64,000 nt of DNA from Helicobacter himalayensis (GCF_001602095.1 NZ_CP014991.1:744001-808000), one strand, 5' to 3'; positions 55,100-64,000 are shown, counted from the stretch's first letter. Notes: generated by a model from the sequence alone, not told the origin. Made by a program: numbers and translations.

Positions 55100-55618
55100 A
55101 TGATGTATGCATTTTTGGCAAAGTTTTTAGCACAAAGTAAGAATCTTGGCGCAAAAAGAATGCTTTTTTTTCTTTGTATCGCGCTTCTTACTTTTGGGAT
55201 AGATCAAGGACTAAAACAACTTTTCTTAAATGGCTTTAGTATGGAATCTAGTGTTATCACGTTTGGTGGGCGCGCGCTTGTGTTTAATGATGGCGTGGCG
55301 TTTTCAATGTTTAAATCTTTGGGTGAGAGTTTGAAATACTTGCAGATTCTCTTGCTTATTGTGCTTTTTTGTTTTACTTTTTTTAGCGGACTTTTGGCGC
55401 AAAATCTTGTGGCATTTGGGCTGGTTTTTGGCGCGGGGGCAGGGAATATCATTGATAGATTTATTCATGGTGGCGTGGTGGATTATATATATTGGCATTA
55501 TGGGTTTGAGTTTGCAATTTTTAATTTTGCAGATGTGATGATTGATATTGGTGTGGGGCTAGTGCTTTTGGGACTTTTGCTTGAGCGCAAAAAGCCCTGT
55601 GATAACAAACAATGCTAA
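55100..55618 (+). CDS. lspA: Lipoprotein signal peptidase
   Basis: LspA is the inner-membrane aspartyl protease that cleaves prolipoproteins after lipidation; the Lpp20-type protein in this window would be a substrate. The protein (about 172 residues) has four predicted transmembrane helices and DQGLKQ near 34-39. The catalytic aspartates lie in GNIIDRFIHGGVVDYI and FNFADVMIDIG. A TTG at 55085 opens the frame, but the GCAAGGA site favours ATG 55100 or 55103. It abuts the convergent gene with no spacer. Confidence 0.93.
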   Translation: MMYAFLAKFLAQSKNLGAKRMLFFLCIALLTFGIDQGLKQLFLNGFSMESSVITFGGRALVFNDGVAFSMFKSLGESLKYLQILLLIVLFCFTFFSGLLAQNLVAFGLVFGAGAGNIIDRFIHGGVVDYIYWHYGFEFAIFNFADVMIDIGVGLVLLGLLLERKKPCDNKQC

Positions 55619-56404
55619 TTAAAGGAGTTTTGAAAGGTTATAAATCCCAAAGGCGCTCATACTTACACCACAAAGGATATGAAAAATACGTTTTTTTTGA
55701 CTTAAAAATCCTATAAGGCTTGAAGCAAAAAGGCTAAAAGGTAGCATTACACACATCGTCGCAAGCCCAAAGACGCCCATTATCGCAATCCCTCCAAGCG
55801 CGCTCTGTGTGCTAAGGGCAGTAAGCAAAAAATAATACACAATCCCGCAAGGCAAGATTCCATTAAGCATACCAAGTGTGAAAAAAGAAAACGCACAATG
55901 CGTGCGTAAAAGCTTTGAAAACAGCGCAGAAAATCTAGGAGAAGCGTGAATCTGCGGCTCAAAAAATCGCAAAATGCGAGGTGAAAAAATAAAACAAAGC
56001 CCAAAAATCACAAGAAGGCTATTTAGCGCAAATAATAGCACACTTTTATACTGCAAAATTGCGCCAAAGCCCATACCAAGCACACCAGCCAGCGCGCCCA
56101 AAATCATATAGCTACAAATGCGCCCAAAAATATAAAGACAATGCGCACGCAGTTGGCAAAAAAGCGTGGGTTGTGTGGGTTTGGTGGGTTGTGTGGGAAT
56201 CTTTGTAGAATATGGTGCGTGAAGTTCTGTTGATGCACTTGTGTCAGAAAAATTTGTGATAGAAGTGGTTGTCGTGGTGTGATTTGTGGGGGAGAGCTTC
56301 ATACTTGTGTAGGCAAGCACAAGCCCGCCACACATTCCCACGCAATGCCCTAGCGCGCCTAAAAATGCGATACTAAAAACGCTCAAAAGCTCGATATATG
56401 CCAT
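55619..56404 (-). CDS. DsbD/UreH-like sulfite-exporter family membrane protein
   Basis: The 261-residue protein has about six hydrophobic helices and the family start FLGALGHCVGMCGGLVLAY (9-27) with its paired cysteines. LNGILPCGIVYYFLL near 175 follows. These are the two half-repeats of the DsbD_2 (PF13386) type, also annotated as TauE/SafE-like. Campylobacterota members are often linked with cytochrome oxidase biogenesis or copper delivery, but this copy has no such neighbours. A serine/threonine-rich loop (about 34-70) carries threonine and proline repeats. It ends the lysC-to-xseA minus-strand operon, 16 bases after xseA. Confidence 0.8.
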   Translation of the reverse strand: MAYIELLSVFSIAFLGALGHCVGMCGGLVLAYTSMKLSPTNHTTTTTSITNFSDTSASTELHAPYSTKIPTQPTKPTQPTLFCQLRAHCLYIFGRICSYMILGALAGVLGMGFGAILQYKSVLLFALNSLLVIFGLCFIFSPRILRFFEPQIHASPRFSALFSKLLRTHCAFSFFTLGMLNGILPCGIVYYFLLTALSTQSALGGIAIMGVFGLATMCVMLPFSLFASSLIGFLSQKKRIFHILCGVSMSAFGIYNLSKLL

Positions 56405-56420
56405 TTTTCACTCTTTTGTT

Positions 56421-57665
56421 TTAAGGTAAAATCTGCGCAGATTTAGAGTCTAACGCGTCTTCTAAGTTTATCACATCGCCACTTTTAAGCGCGTTTAATG
56501 TTGTGTTTTTACCATCTTTGCGTAACTGCACAAAGCCCTGCGTGATGAGATTGTGTGGATTTTTGGAATCAAGGGCGTATTGCAAAGACTGCAAAAGCGC
56601 AAGTTTTTGTGTGTGGATTTTTGGAATCTGTGCCTGCAATTGTGCTTGCAAGGATTCCAAAACGTGCGATTTTTCTTGCAGTAGCGCGTTTATTTGAGAA
56701 TCAAGCATTGTTTTTAGATTCTTAAGATTCTCATTTTGCAGAGTATTTTTAGATTCAAAACTTTGTGCGTACAAAAGGGCTTGCATATTTTGCAAACTAG
56801 AATCTTTTTGTCTCAATGTCCGCAAAAAACTTGCGTGCAGAGAATCTAGCATTTCATCAATACGCAAAAGCCACTCTTGTTTGTCCGGCAAAAGTAGCTC
56901 CATCGCTCCGCTTGGTGTGGGTGCGCGCATATCCGCGACAAAATCAGAAATCACTACATCGCTTTCGTGCCCCACCGCGCTAATAATCGGCGTGCGCGCG
57001 TTGAAAATCGCCTCCGCCACACATTCAGTATTAAACGCCCATAAATCCTCGATGCTTCCCCCACCACGTCCTATAATTATCACATCAAAGGCGTTTTTCG
57101 TGTTAAAAAAACTATCGATATATGCAATGTTGCGCGCGATGGATTCTGGCGCACTTTCGCCCTGCACGAGCGTATCAAGGAGAAAGATTTGAGAGAGATT
57201 CCAACGCTTTGAAGCAATTTTTAGCATATCATGGACTGCCGCACCGCTTAGAGAAGTGAGAATGGCAATTTTGCGCGGGAATTTTGGCAGTGGCGTAGCT
57301 TTGTCAAAATAGCCCTTTTCTTTTAGCCGCGCCTTTAGCTGCTCATATGCAAGGATAAGTTCGCCCAAACCCTCAATGCTTAAATTCACGCATTGGATTT
57401 GGTATTCCCCACGCGGGATATAGAGGCTTAGACTTCCATACGCGATGACTTTTAAGCCATTTTCAAGTTTAAACTTCACATTTCTTGCGCTACCTTTAAA
57501 CAGCACACAGCGGATTTGAGAATCTTTATCTTTGAGGCTAAAATATATATGTCCGCTGGAATGGATTGTGAGATTGCTTATCTCGCCTCTTATGCTTACT
57601 TGTAAAAAGTTGCTTTCAACCAGCGCCTTAATTTGGGTATTTAGCTCGCTCACGCTTAGTGTCAT
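56421..57665 (-). CDS. xseA: Exodeoxyribonuclease VII large subunit
   Basis: XseA with XseB degrades single-stranded DNA. The 414-residue protein has an N-terminal OB fold (LQVSIRGEISNLTIHSSGHIYFSL split over 22-45) and the catalytic core with PRKIAILTSLSGAAVHDM near 128. IIGRGGGSIEDLWAFN lies near 196, followed by GHESDVVISDFVADMRAPTPS near 235. A long C-terminal coiled coil (about 265-370) follows. The length is typical. No xseB was identified in the window. Confidence 0.95.
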   Translation of the reverse strand: MTLSVSELNTQIKALVESNFLQVSIRGEISNLTIHSSGHIYFSLKDKDSQIRCVLFKGSARNVKFKLENGLKVIAYGSLSLYIPRGEYQIQCVNLSIEGLGELILAYEQLKARLKEKGYFDKATPLPKFPRKIAILTSLSGAAVHDMLKIASKRWNLSQIFLLDTLVQGESAPESIARNIAYIDSFFNTKNAFDVIIIGRGGGSIEDLWAFNTECVAEAIFNARTPIISAVGHESDVVISDFVADMRAPTPSGAMELLLPDKQEWLLRIDEMLDSLHASFLRTLRQKDSSLQNMQALLYAQSFESKNTLQNENLKNLKTMLDSQINALLQEKSHVLESLQAQLQAQIPKIHTQKLALLQSLQYALDSKNPHNLITQGFVQLRKDGKNTTLNALKSGDVINLEDALDSKSAQILP

Positions 57666-57674
57666 TGGCTCGTC

Positions 57675-58667
57675 TCACTTTTTGATATTAAGCTTTTTTT
57701 TGTATTCATTCATTACAGATTCAAATTTGCTTAAAAAGAAAGGGTTTTGTCCGCTCATATAATCCACAAGCATTGTAAGTTGTTTGTTGCTTAGGTGCGT
57801 TACTGCGCGTGAGCATACCTCGTTAAATATCTCATCATCATTGCTATAAATACTCTCCTGTAAGGCAGAGGAATACTTAAGAAACATTTTTCTATCTTCT
57901 TCTTCTTGTCGGTTGTATTCAAGGATTTCTTCATACATTTCTTGGAGTTTTGGCAAGGGTGTTTCTTTCAAATATTCTTTTGTGTAAAGCCCTGTTAGTG
58001 CCATAAGCTTTGAGACAAGCTCTAGCTTTTCTGGCGTGTTGTTGTAGTAGTCTTTGTAGGTATCATTGAGGAGTTCAGGCATAAATTCTTTCACCACAAA
58101 AAGCTTTGTGCGTGCCATACTGAGAATCTGCTCTTTTGTCAGTGGGTCAGCGAGTTTTTCTATCGTTGTGCGAAGTGCGTTTAAATCCTCTCTTTGACGC
58201 TCATAATGCTCTTTTAGCATTTTAAATTCTTGCTTTGGCAATTCTTTGAGGTAGTTTTCAATTTGTGAAAGCAATTTTTCCTGCAAGAGATGATAGGCAA
58301 TATGTGAGATTCTCTGCATTTTGTGCATAGACTGATTTTTTGCCACGATTGCTAGCATATCATTGACTTCGACAATATCAAACTTTTCATAGCCTTCCAT
58401 AAGTGCCTGCAACAGCGCGACAATGTCTTTCACACAGGATTTAAGCTTTTGTTTGTATGTATTAATTTCATCAGAATCTAAAAATGATGAGGAAATTTTG
58501 CTCGTTTTGTTTTCGCTATTGTTTTGCAAAAATGCGCTTAAAAATTGCCGTGTGATTTTCTCATACGCTTTTTTTATCTCGTTTGTAGGTAAGGCTTGCA
58601 ATTGCTCTGCGGTGTAGCCGTGTGATTGCAAGAGAAGTTCCATCGTTTTGCGAGTAATATCAAGCAT
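57675..58667 (-). CDS. Conserved-looking helical protein of unknown function
   Basis: From the ATG that overlaps the folP stop (TAATG) the protein has 330 residues. The frame extends 48 bases further upstream to 58715. It is soluble, highly charged and predicted mostly helical, with leucine-rich and glutamate/lysine-rich stretches. Examples are KLKSCVKDIVALLQALMEGY near 80 and EMYEEILEYNRQEEEDRK near 245. There is no membrane segment and no catalytic motif that I recognise. Its tight place between folP and xseA (1-base overlap and 9-base gap) shows that it is translated with them, but the context does not define a role. Confidence 0.75.
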   Translation of the reverse strand: MLDITRKTMELLLQSHGYTAEQLQALPTNEIKKAYEKITRQFLSAFLQNNSENKTSKISSSFLDSDEINTYKQKLKSCVKDIVALLQALMEGYEKFDIVEVNDMLAIVAKNQSMHKMQRISHIAYHLLQEKLLSQIENYLKELPKQEFKMLKEHYERQREDLNALRTTIEKLADPLTKEQILSMARTKLFVVKEFMPELLNDTYKDYYNNTPEKLELVSKLMALTGLYTKEYLKETPLPKLQEMYEEILEYNRQEEEDRKMFLKYSSALQESIYSNDDEIFNEVCSRAVTHLSNKQLTMLVDYMSGQNPFFLSKFESVMNEYKKKLNIKK

Positions 58668-59899
58668 TAGATGAGTCCTTGTAGGTGGTTGTTTTTGAGC
58701 GCATAATGCACGCACAGCGCGTCAATATGCTCCATCTCATCATGCACGCGCAGGATTTCTGCGCCATTTTGCATTCCTAGCAAATGCAATGCCAAAGTCG
58801 CGCTTAGGCGATTTTGTGCGTCTTTATTAGTTAGCTCGCCTAGAGTGCTTTTGCGACTAGCGCCAAGCAAGAGTGGATAACCAAAATGTTTAAAATGGTT
58901 TAAATGGCTTACAAGTGCGAGATTTTGTTCTTTTGTCTTTGCAAAGCCAAAGCCAATGTCTAAAATGATTTTTTTTCCGCCCACACTTAGGATTTCCTCG
59001 ATTTTTTGCGTGAAAAAGGCATCAATTTCGCTAAAAAGATTTTCATACCGCGTTTTTTGTTGCATATTTTTTGGTGTGCCTTTTGAGTGCATAAGAAGCG
59101 CTATTGCACCAAATGAAGCGTTAATCCTTGCCATATCTTTGTGTTTAAATCCGCTCACATCATTAATGATTGAAAAGTGAGAATCTAGCGCAAATGCTGC
59201 AGTTTGGGGATTATAAGTATCGATACTAAAAAGCGCGTGTTTGTAGAGATTCTGTGATTTTATTTCAGTGCAAATTTCTTTAAGGCGCGTAATTTCTGTG
59301 CTAGATTCTATTGTTTCAGAGCCCGGACGCGAGCTAGCCGCGCCAATATCAATAAACTTCACGCCAAGTTCAAGCAATTCATACACGCGCTCAATCGCTT
59401 GTTGCGAGTTCTTGCGACTTCCTTCATAAAAGCTATCAGGCGTAACATTGAGGATTGCCATAATATTTTGACACGCTTGCTTTTTGAGATTTTCATATGT
59501 GGTTAAATCTTGCGCGAGGTCTTGCGTGTGTGAAAGAATATCTTTCAGTGTGCAAAATACCTTTGGCTTGAGATGAGATTGCAGGACTTGAGCGAGTTCT
59601 TTTAAACCAAAGCTTTGCTTTGTGAGCTTTTGACTTAAGCGCGCTAAATTTGTCTTTGAGCCAAAAAGCAATCCGATTTTTTCTCCTTTGTAGAGAATCT
59701 GTTCCCTTGGGCTGGCGTATTCTGCACCCACGCTTAGGGCTTCTTGCTTTAAAATCGCGCTTGCAATGTGGCTTAAATCGCGCACCTCAAAATACAGCAT
59801 TTCTATTTTTTTTGACATAATTTTTTCGCCCATTTTTTCAGCACCTATGCGTTTGAGCGCATTTTGTGCGTGAGTGGGGCAGAGGCTTAGCACATTCAT
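58667..59899 (-). CDS. folP: Dihydropteroate synthase
   Basis: FolP joins p-aminobenzoate to the pterin pyrophosphate in folate synthesis and is the sulfonamide target. The 410-residue protein has the signature IMAILNVTPDSFYEGSRKN near 146-164 and FIDIGAASSRPGSETIES near 187-204, followed by IINDVSGF. ILDIGFGFAKTKEQNLAL lies near 316, and LLGASRKSTLGEL carries the pABA/sulfa-site residues. An N-terminal extension of about 140 residues precedes the TIM barrel, as in other Helicobacter FolP proteins. Its start overlaps the holB stop by 4 bases (ATGA). Confidence 0.95.
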   Translation of the reverse strand: MNVLSLCPTHAQNALKRIGAEKMGEKIMSKKIEMLYFEVRDLSHIASAILKQEALSVGAEYASPREQILYKGEKIGLLFGSKTNLARLSQKLTKQSFGLKELAQVLQSHLKPKVFCTLKDILSHTQDLAQDLTTYENLKKQACQNIMAILNVTPDSFYEGSRKNSQQAIERVYELLELGVKFIDIGAASSRPGSETIESSTEITRLKEICTEIKSQNLYKHALFSIDTYNPQTAAFALDSHFSIINDVSGFKHKDMARINASFGAIALLMHSKGTPKNMQQKTRYENLFSEIDAFFTQKIEEILSVGGKKIILDIGFGFAKTKEQNLALVSHLNHFKHFGYPLLLGASRKSTLGELTNKDAQNRLSATLALHLLGMQNGAEILRVHDEMEHIDALCVHYALKNNHLQGLI

Positions 59900-60585
59900 A
59901 GTTTTTTTCTCGCGCTGGTGAGTGCGCGCACTCTTAAAAGAAGCGGAAGAAAAATGTAGCTTTCTTTTACAAAGCTATCTGCTTGCTTTATGGCGTTATC
60001 AAAGGCTTTTAAATCGCGTTCTTTAAGTCTTATACGCGCAGTGTGGAGAGCAAAAAGGAGGGATTGTATGTGTTCTTTGACTTCATACACGCTTTTATTT
60101 TGTTTATCACATTGTTGTAAAAACTCATAAATCGCAACAAGGCTTAGGTTATTGACATTGAGTTCAAAGTCTGGGAGTTTTTTAGAATCTTTATGGATTG
60201 TTGTCCTAAGGCGTGAAATGATGGTTGGTAAAATAGCATTTTTGCTCGGCGCGATAAGGATAAATTTTGTCTTAATTGGCGGTTCCTCCAGAATCTTAAG
60301 CAACGCATTTTGAGCCTCTATGCGATATTTTGGCGCACAAAGTATGAGTGTTTTTGTCTGCGCACTTGCCATATGGCTTTGTGCGATAACTTCGCGCGCA
60401 TCATCGATTTTAAATTCTAATTCCTTGCCATTGTCATCTTTTGGGTGAAAGATTTTGAGATATTCTTTGCTGATATTTTGGGTGAGCGTGGCGATGAGAT
60501 TTTCAGATTCTGCACTTATATGAAGCTCGCCAATGAAAAAATCCTGTGCGGCACTTTTAGAATCTATTTGCGTGGAATCTGCCAT
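59896..60585 (-). CDS. holB: DNA polymerase III subunit delta'
   Basis: HolB is a clamp-loader subunit. The 229-residue protein is short compared with the E. coli form (334), which is usual in Campylobacterota. It keeps the clamp-loader segment AQNALLKILEEPPIKTKFIL near 92-111 and ISRLRT near 126 (the SRC/arginine-finger region, here SRL). The N-terminal P-loop is absent, as expected for a delta'-type subunit. The hobA-holB-folP order is conserved in H. pylori. Confidence 0.88.
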   Translation of the reverse strand: MADSTQIDSKSAAQDFFIGELHISAESENLIATLTQNISKEYLKIFHPKDDNGKELEFKIDDAREVIAQSHMASAQTKTLILCAPKYRIEAQNALLKILEEPPIKTKFILIAPSKNAILPTIISRLRTTIHKDSKKLPDFELNVNNLSLVAIYEFLQQCDKQNKSVYEVKEHIQSLLFALHTARIRLKERDLKAFDNAIKQADSFVKESYIFLPLLLRVRALTSARKKL

Positions 60586-60597
60586 TTTAGGACCTTT

Positions 60598-61161
60598 TTA
60601 CGCTTCTAGCGTGAGCTGTCCTAGCATTGCCGCACACAGAGTTTTTTCAAAAAGTTTGTAGAGTTGCAAAAGTTTGTAATCAAGTAATTCATCAACCGAG
60701 CTTAAAGAAAAGCAATGCGGCATTTGTTCGTCCAAAAGCCATATAAAAGAGTTTTCTTGTGCGAGTGCAAATTCCCCCCGCGCGGTTTTTTTGCCAATAT
60801 ACCAAAGCGCGTAATTCTTGCAAAAAGAATGCTCTAGCATTTTAGAAATCGCTAGAAATCCTCTATCTTCCGTATCTCTATGCACAGAATCTATCATAAA
60901 TCCAAGGGAATTGACCTCAAAAATAGGAAAAAATGGACGCGTCTTATTTGGCATATTGATATTTTGTGCGATATAGCGCGTGAGCCACTCAAACTTTAAA
61001 TCGCTTAGTAAAATAAAGCTTCCGCGCGCAAAAAGATGGCGCAACGCTTGACGAAAAAGCGGCACAAGATTAAGTCTATGTTCTTCTAGCCAGCCACTCA
61101 TAATGCCTTTATCATCTTCTTGTCTAATCGCCTCAATAAGCCAAGTATCGAGAATCTCCAT
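60598..61161 (-). CDS. hobA: DnaA-binding replication initiation factor HobA
   Basis: HobA, a SIS-fold tetramer found in Campylobacterota, binds domain I of DnaA and promotes orisome assembly, comparable to DiaA in E. coli. The 187-residue protein starts MEILDTWLIEAIRQEDDKG. It has the segment with GSFILLSDLKFEWLTRYI near 47 and YALWYIGKKTARGEFALA near 117. Identification rests on these segments, length and the lysC-hobA-holB-folP order of H. pylori. Confidence 0.9.
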   Translation of the reverse strand: MEILDTWLIEAIRQEDDKGIMSGWLEEHRLNLVPLFRQALRHLFARGSFILLSDLKFEWLTRYIAQNINMPNKTRPFFPIFEVNSLGFMIDSVHRDTEDRGFLAISKMLEHSFCKNYALWYIGKKTARGEFALAQENSFIWLLDEQMPHCFSLSSVDELLDYKLLQLYKLFEKTLCAAMLGQLTLEA

Positions 61162-61175
61162 AGTTTTGCAATCCT

Positions 61176-62384
61176 TTATTTATCTAAATGATACACATCG
61201 TGTAGCGTGCGCACCGCAAGTTCAGCATATTTGATATTTACGATCATTGAGATTTTTATCTCACTTGTGCCAATCATCATAATATTAATATTATCCTTTG
61301 CAAGTGCGTTAAATGCGGCACTTGCCACGCCTGTATGGGATTTCATACCAACACCCACGATTGACACCTTTGCAATATCGCAATCATACTCGATGCTTTC
61401 CACATCGTTTTTGAAACGTTCCAACACCTTTTTTGCAAGCTCGACTTCAGTTTGCGGAATTGTGAAATCAATATCTGTTTTGCCATCGCGCCCTATGGTT
61501 TGGACAATCATATCAACATTAATGTTGCTTTGAGCCAAGATACCAAAGATTTCTGCTGCGATACCCGGGCGATCAAGTACATCAGCGATACTCACCCTCG
61601 CTTGATTTTTATCTAATGCCACACCGCTAACGATAGGCTTTTCCATTATGTCCTCCTCATTTGTGATTAGTGTGCCTTCATTTTGACTAAACGAGCTTTT
61701 TGATACCAATTTAACATTCAGCTTTTTTGCAAGCTCCACAGAGCGATTTAGCAAGACTTTTGCACCCATAGAAGCGAGCTCGAGCATTTCATCGTAGCTA
61801 ATTTTTTCTATCTTTTTGGCTTTAGATTCTATGCGCGGATCGGTGGTGTAGATACCATCGACATCAGAGTAAATCTCGCATTTATCCGCCTTCAACGCAC
61901 CAGCTAGTGCCACCGCACTTAAATCACTTCCACCGCGCCCAAGTGTGGTAACCTCTCCATTTTCATCAACACCTTGAAATCCCGCCACCACCACAACATA
62001 ACCTTTCTTTATTAGCTCTTCAATGTGCTGTGTCTGAATGTATTTAATGCGTGCTTTTGTGTGTGTAGATTCTGTGATGATACCAGCTCCGCGCCCGCTT
62101 AGGCTTATGGCTTTGATACCTTTGGCATTAAGCGCAATAGCTAAAAGCGCGCTTGTGATACGCTCCCCAGCACTTAGTGCCATATCAAGCTCCCTACTTT
62201 CGGGCAATGTGCTAAAAAAATGCGCGTATTCCAAAAGCCTATCGGTTTCCCCACTCATCGCAGAGACGACTACTACAAGCGCGCAATTTTTTTGCTCCTT
62301 AGTTTGTATAATGCGTTCAGCGACATTTTGAATCCTTTGGCAATCGCCCATACTTGTGCCACCATATTTTTGCACGATTAGCAT
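61176..62384 (-). CDS. lysC: Aspartate kinase
   Basis: LysC phosphorylates aspartate at the head of lysine, diaminopimelate, threonine and methionine synthesis. The 402-residue protein has KYGGTSMGD (5-13), the catalytic GRGGSDLSAVALAGAL near 149 and DVDGIYTTDPRI near 175. Two C-terminal ACT domains (about 265-400) follow, with the VGVGMKSHTGVASAAF segment. The length matches class alpha kinases with lysine/threonine feedback. It is the first gene of the minus-strand operon ending at 55619. Confidence 0.96.
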   Translation of the reverse strand: MLIVQKYGGTSMGDCQRIQNVAERIIQTKEQKNCALVVVVSAMSGETDRLLEYAHFFSTLPESRELDMALSAGERITSALLAIALNAKGIKAISLSGRGAGIITESTHTKARIKYIQTQHIEELIKKGYVVVVAGFQGVDENGEVTTLGRGGSDLSAVALAGALKADKCEIYSDVDGIYTTDPRIESKAKKIEKISYDEMLELASMGAKVLLNRSVELAKKLNVKLVSKSSFSQNEGTLITNEEDIMEKPIVSGVALDKNQARVSIADVLDRPGIAAEIFGILAQSNINVDMIVQTIGRDGKTDIDFTIPQTEVELAKKVLERFKNDVESIEYDCDIAKVSIVGVGMKSHTGVASAAFNALAKDNINIMMIGTSEIKISMIVNIKYAELAVRTLHDVYHLDK

Positions 62385-62429
62385 AGATTGTGTTCCTTGG
62401 GTTGCAATTTTGATAAAACAAAAACGCTA

Positions 62430-62435
62430 ATAATA
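62430..62435 (-). promoter_or_regulatory. Putative -10 box for the lysC operon
   Basis: TATTAT on the minus strand lies about 46 bases before lysC in the 200-base divergent gap between lysC and pyrB. There is no -35 consensus. Confidence 0.35.
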
Positions 62436-62521
62436 GACAAAAAATGCTTAAATTTTCACCAACAAAAAAGAATCCGCAATTTTAAAGAAAGAGGCTAAGG
62501 ATTCCCAAAAGCAAATTTTTA

Positions 62522-62527
62522 TACAAT
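62522..62527 (+). promoter_or_regulatory. Putative -10 box for pyrB
   Basis: TACAAT (context TTTTTATACAATTG) lies 58 bases before pyrB. No attenuator or other leader structure typical of regulated pyr genes is obvious. Confidence 0.4.
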
Positions 62528-62584
62528 TGTTAGATTTTTTGGAATTTTACAACGCCCTAAAACTTCACGCACAAGGATTCTCAA

Positions 62585-63574
62585 ATGACAAAGCTCCAAG
62601 CAAATAAAGCGCGCCATCTTATCCGCACGAGTGATTTTAGCACGCAAGAGATTTTGGAAATTTTCCAAAAAGCCTTGCATTACAAATCGCTTATCCCAAC
62701 GCAGACGCCCACGCATTTTCCGTTGAAAAATAAAAAAGTCATTACGATTTTTTTTGAAAACTCCACGCGCACGCTAAGTAGCTTTGAGCTGGCGGTGAAA
62801 AATTTGGGAGGTGAGATTTTACGCCTTGATGTTTCGCGTAGCTCGACAGCTAAAGGCGAGACGATTTCTGATACAGCTGCAAATCTCAACGCGATGAATC
62901 CAAATGCGATTATTATTCGCCACAAAAACGCTGGAGCAGGGTATTATCTAAGCTCTAAGGTGAATTGCCCTATTTTAAATGGCGGCGATGGCGCGCATTC
63001 TCACCCGACACAGGCACTGCTTGATTTGCTGACAATTATCGAGCATTTTTGCTTTGATTCTAAGAAACTATGTATTCAAAGCACACGCACAGATTCTGCG
63101 GATTTTCAAACTAGATTAAACAACTGCCTAGAAATTTTAAAGGGCAAAAAAATTGCCATTGTGGGAGACATCATCAATTCTCGCGTGGCAAATAGTAATA
63201 TCGAGCTTTTAAGTCGCTTTGGTATGGAAGTGATTTTGGTAGCGCCACCGCATTTTTTGCCTAGCACTTCGTTGCGCGTGAGCGATGATTTGAGGGCAAT
63301 TGCCAAAGAAGTTGATGTGATAATGAGCCTACGGACACAAACCGAGCGCCATAATCAAGTGATTTATGGCTCTTTGAAAGATTATGCACATAAATTTTGC
63401 GTGAGCAAGGAGATTTTAGGCGATAATAAATGTATCGTCCTACACCCGGGACCTGTGCATAGGAATATCGATATTGATGATGAAGTCCTCAAAGACCCGC
63501 GCTCTAAGGTCTTAGAGCAGGTAACAAATGGCGTTTGTGTGCGTATGGCGGTGCTTGATTTTTTGATTCGCTAG
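62585..63574 (+). CDS. pyrB: Aspartate carbamoyltransferase catalytic subunit
   Basis: PyrB makes carbamoyl-aspartate, the committed step of pyrimidine synthesis. The 329-residue enzyme has the carbamoyl-phosphate site [15 protein letters not shown] near 56-70 and [12 protein letters not shown] near 140-151. The aspartate-site region [13 protein letters not shown] follows, and then [16 protein letters not shown] near 295. An insertion near 160-180 (cysteine, serine and threonine rich) is somewhat unusual. No pyrI regulatory subunit accompanies it. Confidence 0.96.
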   Translation: MTKLQANKARHLIRTSDFSTQEILEIFQKALHYKSLIPTQTPTHFPLKNKKVITIFFENSTRTLSSFELAVKNLGGEILRLDVSRSSTAKGETISDTAANLNAMNPNAIIIRHKNAGAGYYLSSKVNCPILNGGDGAHSHPTQALLDLLTIIEHFCFDSKKLCIQSTRTDSADFQTRLNNCLEILKGKKIAIVGDIINSRVANSNIELLSRFGMEVILVAPPHFLPSTSLRVSDDLRAIAKEVDVIMSLRTQTERHNQVIYGSLKDYAHKFCVSKEILGDNKCIVLHPGPVHRNIDIDDEVLKDPRSKVLEQVTNGVCVRMAVLDFLIR

Positions 63575-63618
63575 ATTTCGGATTGAATCTAGTTTAAATC
63601 CCAGCGCGATTTTTAATC

Positions 63619-64000
63619 TTATTTAGAATCTAAACCTTTAAGTAATTTCTTATGCAAAGCGCGCGCGCAGAGGATTCCATCTTTTATTGCCCATACGACT
63701 AGACTTTGCCCACTGCGCGCATCTCCGCACGCATAGATTTTGGGATTACTCGTAGCGTAGGCGTGTGTTTGTATGTTTGTGTATTTATCAAGTGCTATGC
63801 CAAAGTTTTTTGCCAAATTATCTTCCGCACCGCTAAAACCCATCGCTAAAAGCACCAAATCCGCCTTGTATTCCTTCTGGCTGTCTTTCACCTCGCTACT
63901 TACGGGCTTTCCAGATTCTGTGCTCCAGTGTAAATCGCACGCCACCACGCCGCTTACCTTGCCATTTTTGCCGACAAATTTTTTGGTGAGTTTTTGGTAT
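63619..64000 (-). CDS. gltD: Glutamate synthase (NADPH) small subunit, C-terminal part
   Basis: Only the 3' end is present; the frame is open to the window edge (no stop from 63619 to 64000). The segment DLVLLAMGFSGAE and then YATSNPKIYACGDARSGQSLVVWAIKDG are the FAD/NADPH-binding C-terminus of the GltD family. GltD supplies electrons to GltB for conversion of glutamine and 2-oxoglutarate to two glutamates. The apparent GTG start at 63948 is internal: the residues before it (KKFVGKNGKVSGV) also fit the family. It converges on pyrB. Confidence 0.88.
   Translation of the reverse strand, partial: YQKLTKKFVGKNGKVSGVVACDLHWSTESGKPVSSEVKDSQKEYKADLVLLAMGFSGAEDNLAKNFGIALDKYTNIQTHAYATSNPKIYACGDARSGQSLVVWAIKDGILCARALHKKLLKGLDSK

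Noticed and set aside
63619-63948. A separate 109-residue protein starting with GTG at 63948
   Set aside because: The frame continues upstream to the window edge with family-like residues, so it is the 3' end of a larger gltD.

Overview
The window comes from a Helicobacter chromosome, most likely an enterohepatic (non-pylori) species. The strongest evidence is the single 2,887-residue RpoB-RpoC fusion at 15628-24291, a hallmark of Helicobacter and Wolinella. Supporting evidence is the Campylobacterota-specific initiator HobA, an Lpp20-type lipoprotein, a CheV, and gene orders shared with H. pylori: fliF-fliG-fliH-dxs, ligA-cheV-aspS-adk-ppa, lspA-glmM-rpsT-prfA and lysC-hobA-holB-folP. Phase-variable poly-G tracts in surface-glycan genes fit the same group.

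Layout. 1-10226: a tRNA-Val, then pyrC and a phosphomannomutase on the minus strand, then hisC, the flagellar genes fliF-fliG-fliH, dxs and ruvA on the plus strand. 10233-27444: one long plus-strand expression block. It begins with a perfect sigma-70 promoter and runs tRNA Thr-Tyr-Gly-Thr, tuf, rpmG, tRNA-Trp, secE, nusG, rplK, rplA, rplJ, rplL, rpoBC, then rpsL, rpsG and fusA. 27473-34392: a glycan-assembly island of glycosyltransferases, including a GT10 fucosyltransferase, with six G tracts of 10-11 bases. 34383-37238: uvrA on the minus strand. 37414-40018: a second accessory stretch with an FkbM-type methyltransferase (G12 tract), a small two-helix membrane protein and an ATP-grasp-like protein. 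40326-51386: dps, an Lpp20-family lipoprotein, a radical SAM protein, ligA, cheV, aspS, adk, ppa and acnB. 51519-55618: kdsB, prfA and rpsT diverging from glmM-lspA. 55619-62384: a minus-strand operon running lysC, hobA, holB, folP, an unknown gene, xseA and a DsbD-like membrane protein. 62585-64000: pyrB and the 3' end of gltD.

How the genes work together. Most of the window is housekeeping: translation and transcription, pyrimidine, isoprenoid, Kdo, glucosamine and aspartate-family synthesis, DNA repair and the flagellar base. The phosphomannomutase, glmM and kdsB supply precursors for the lipopolysaccharide or surface glycans that the phase-variable glycosyltransferases would decorate.

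The most unusual region is 27.4-34.4 kb. Here the G tracts do more than switch genes on and off. Depending on tract length modulo 3, one GT4 gene has three possible C-termini. Two GT2 modules are either fused or split at an ATGA overlap. A GT2 can stop at a TAG that directly abuts the ATG of the next GT4. The last GT4 can be extended into an otherwise headless GT4 fragment. A 169-bp direct repeat, 402 bp apart and in frame, adds a possible recombinational deletion. All of this is read from the sequence; the biological consequences are inference.
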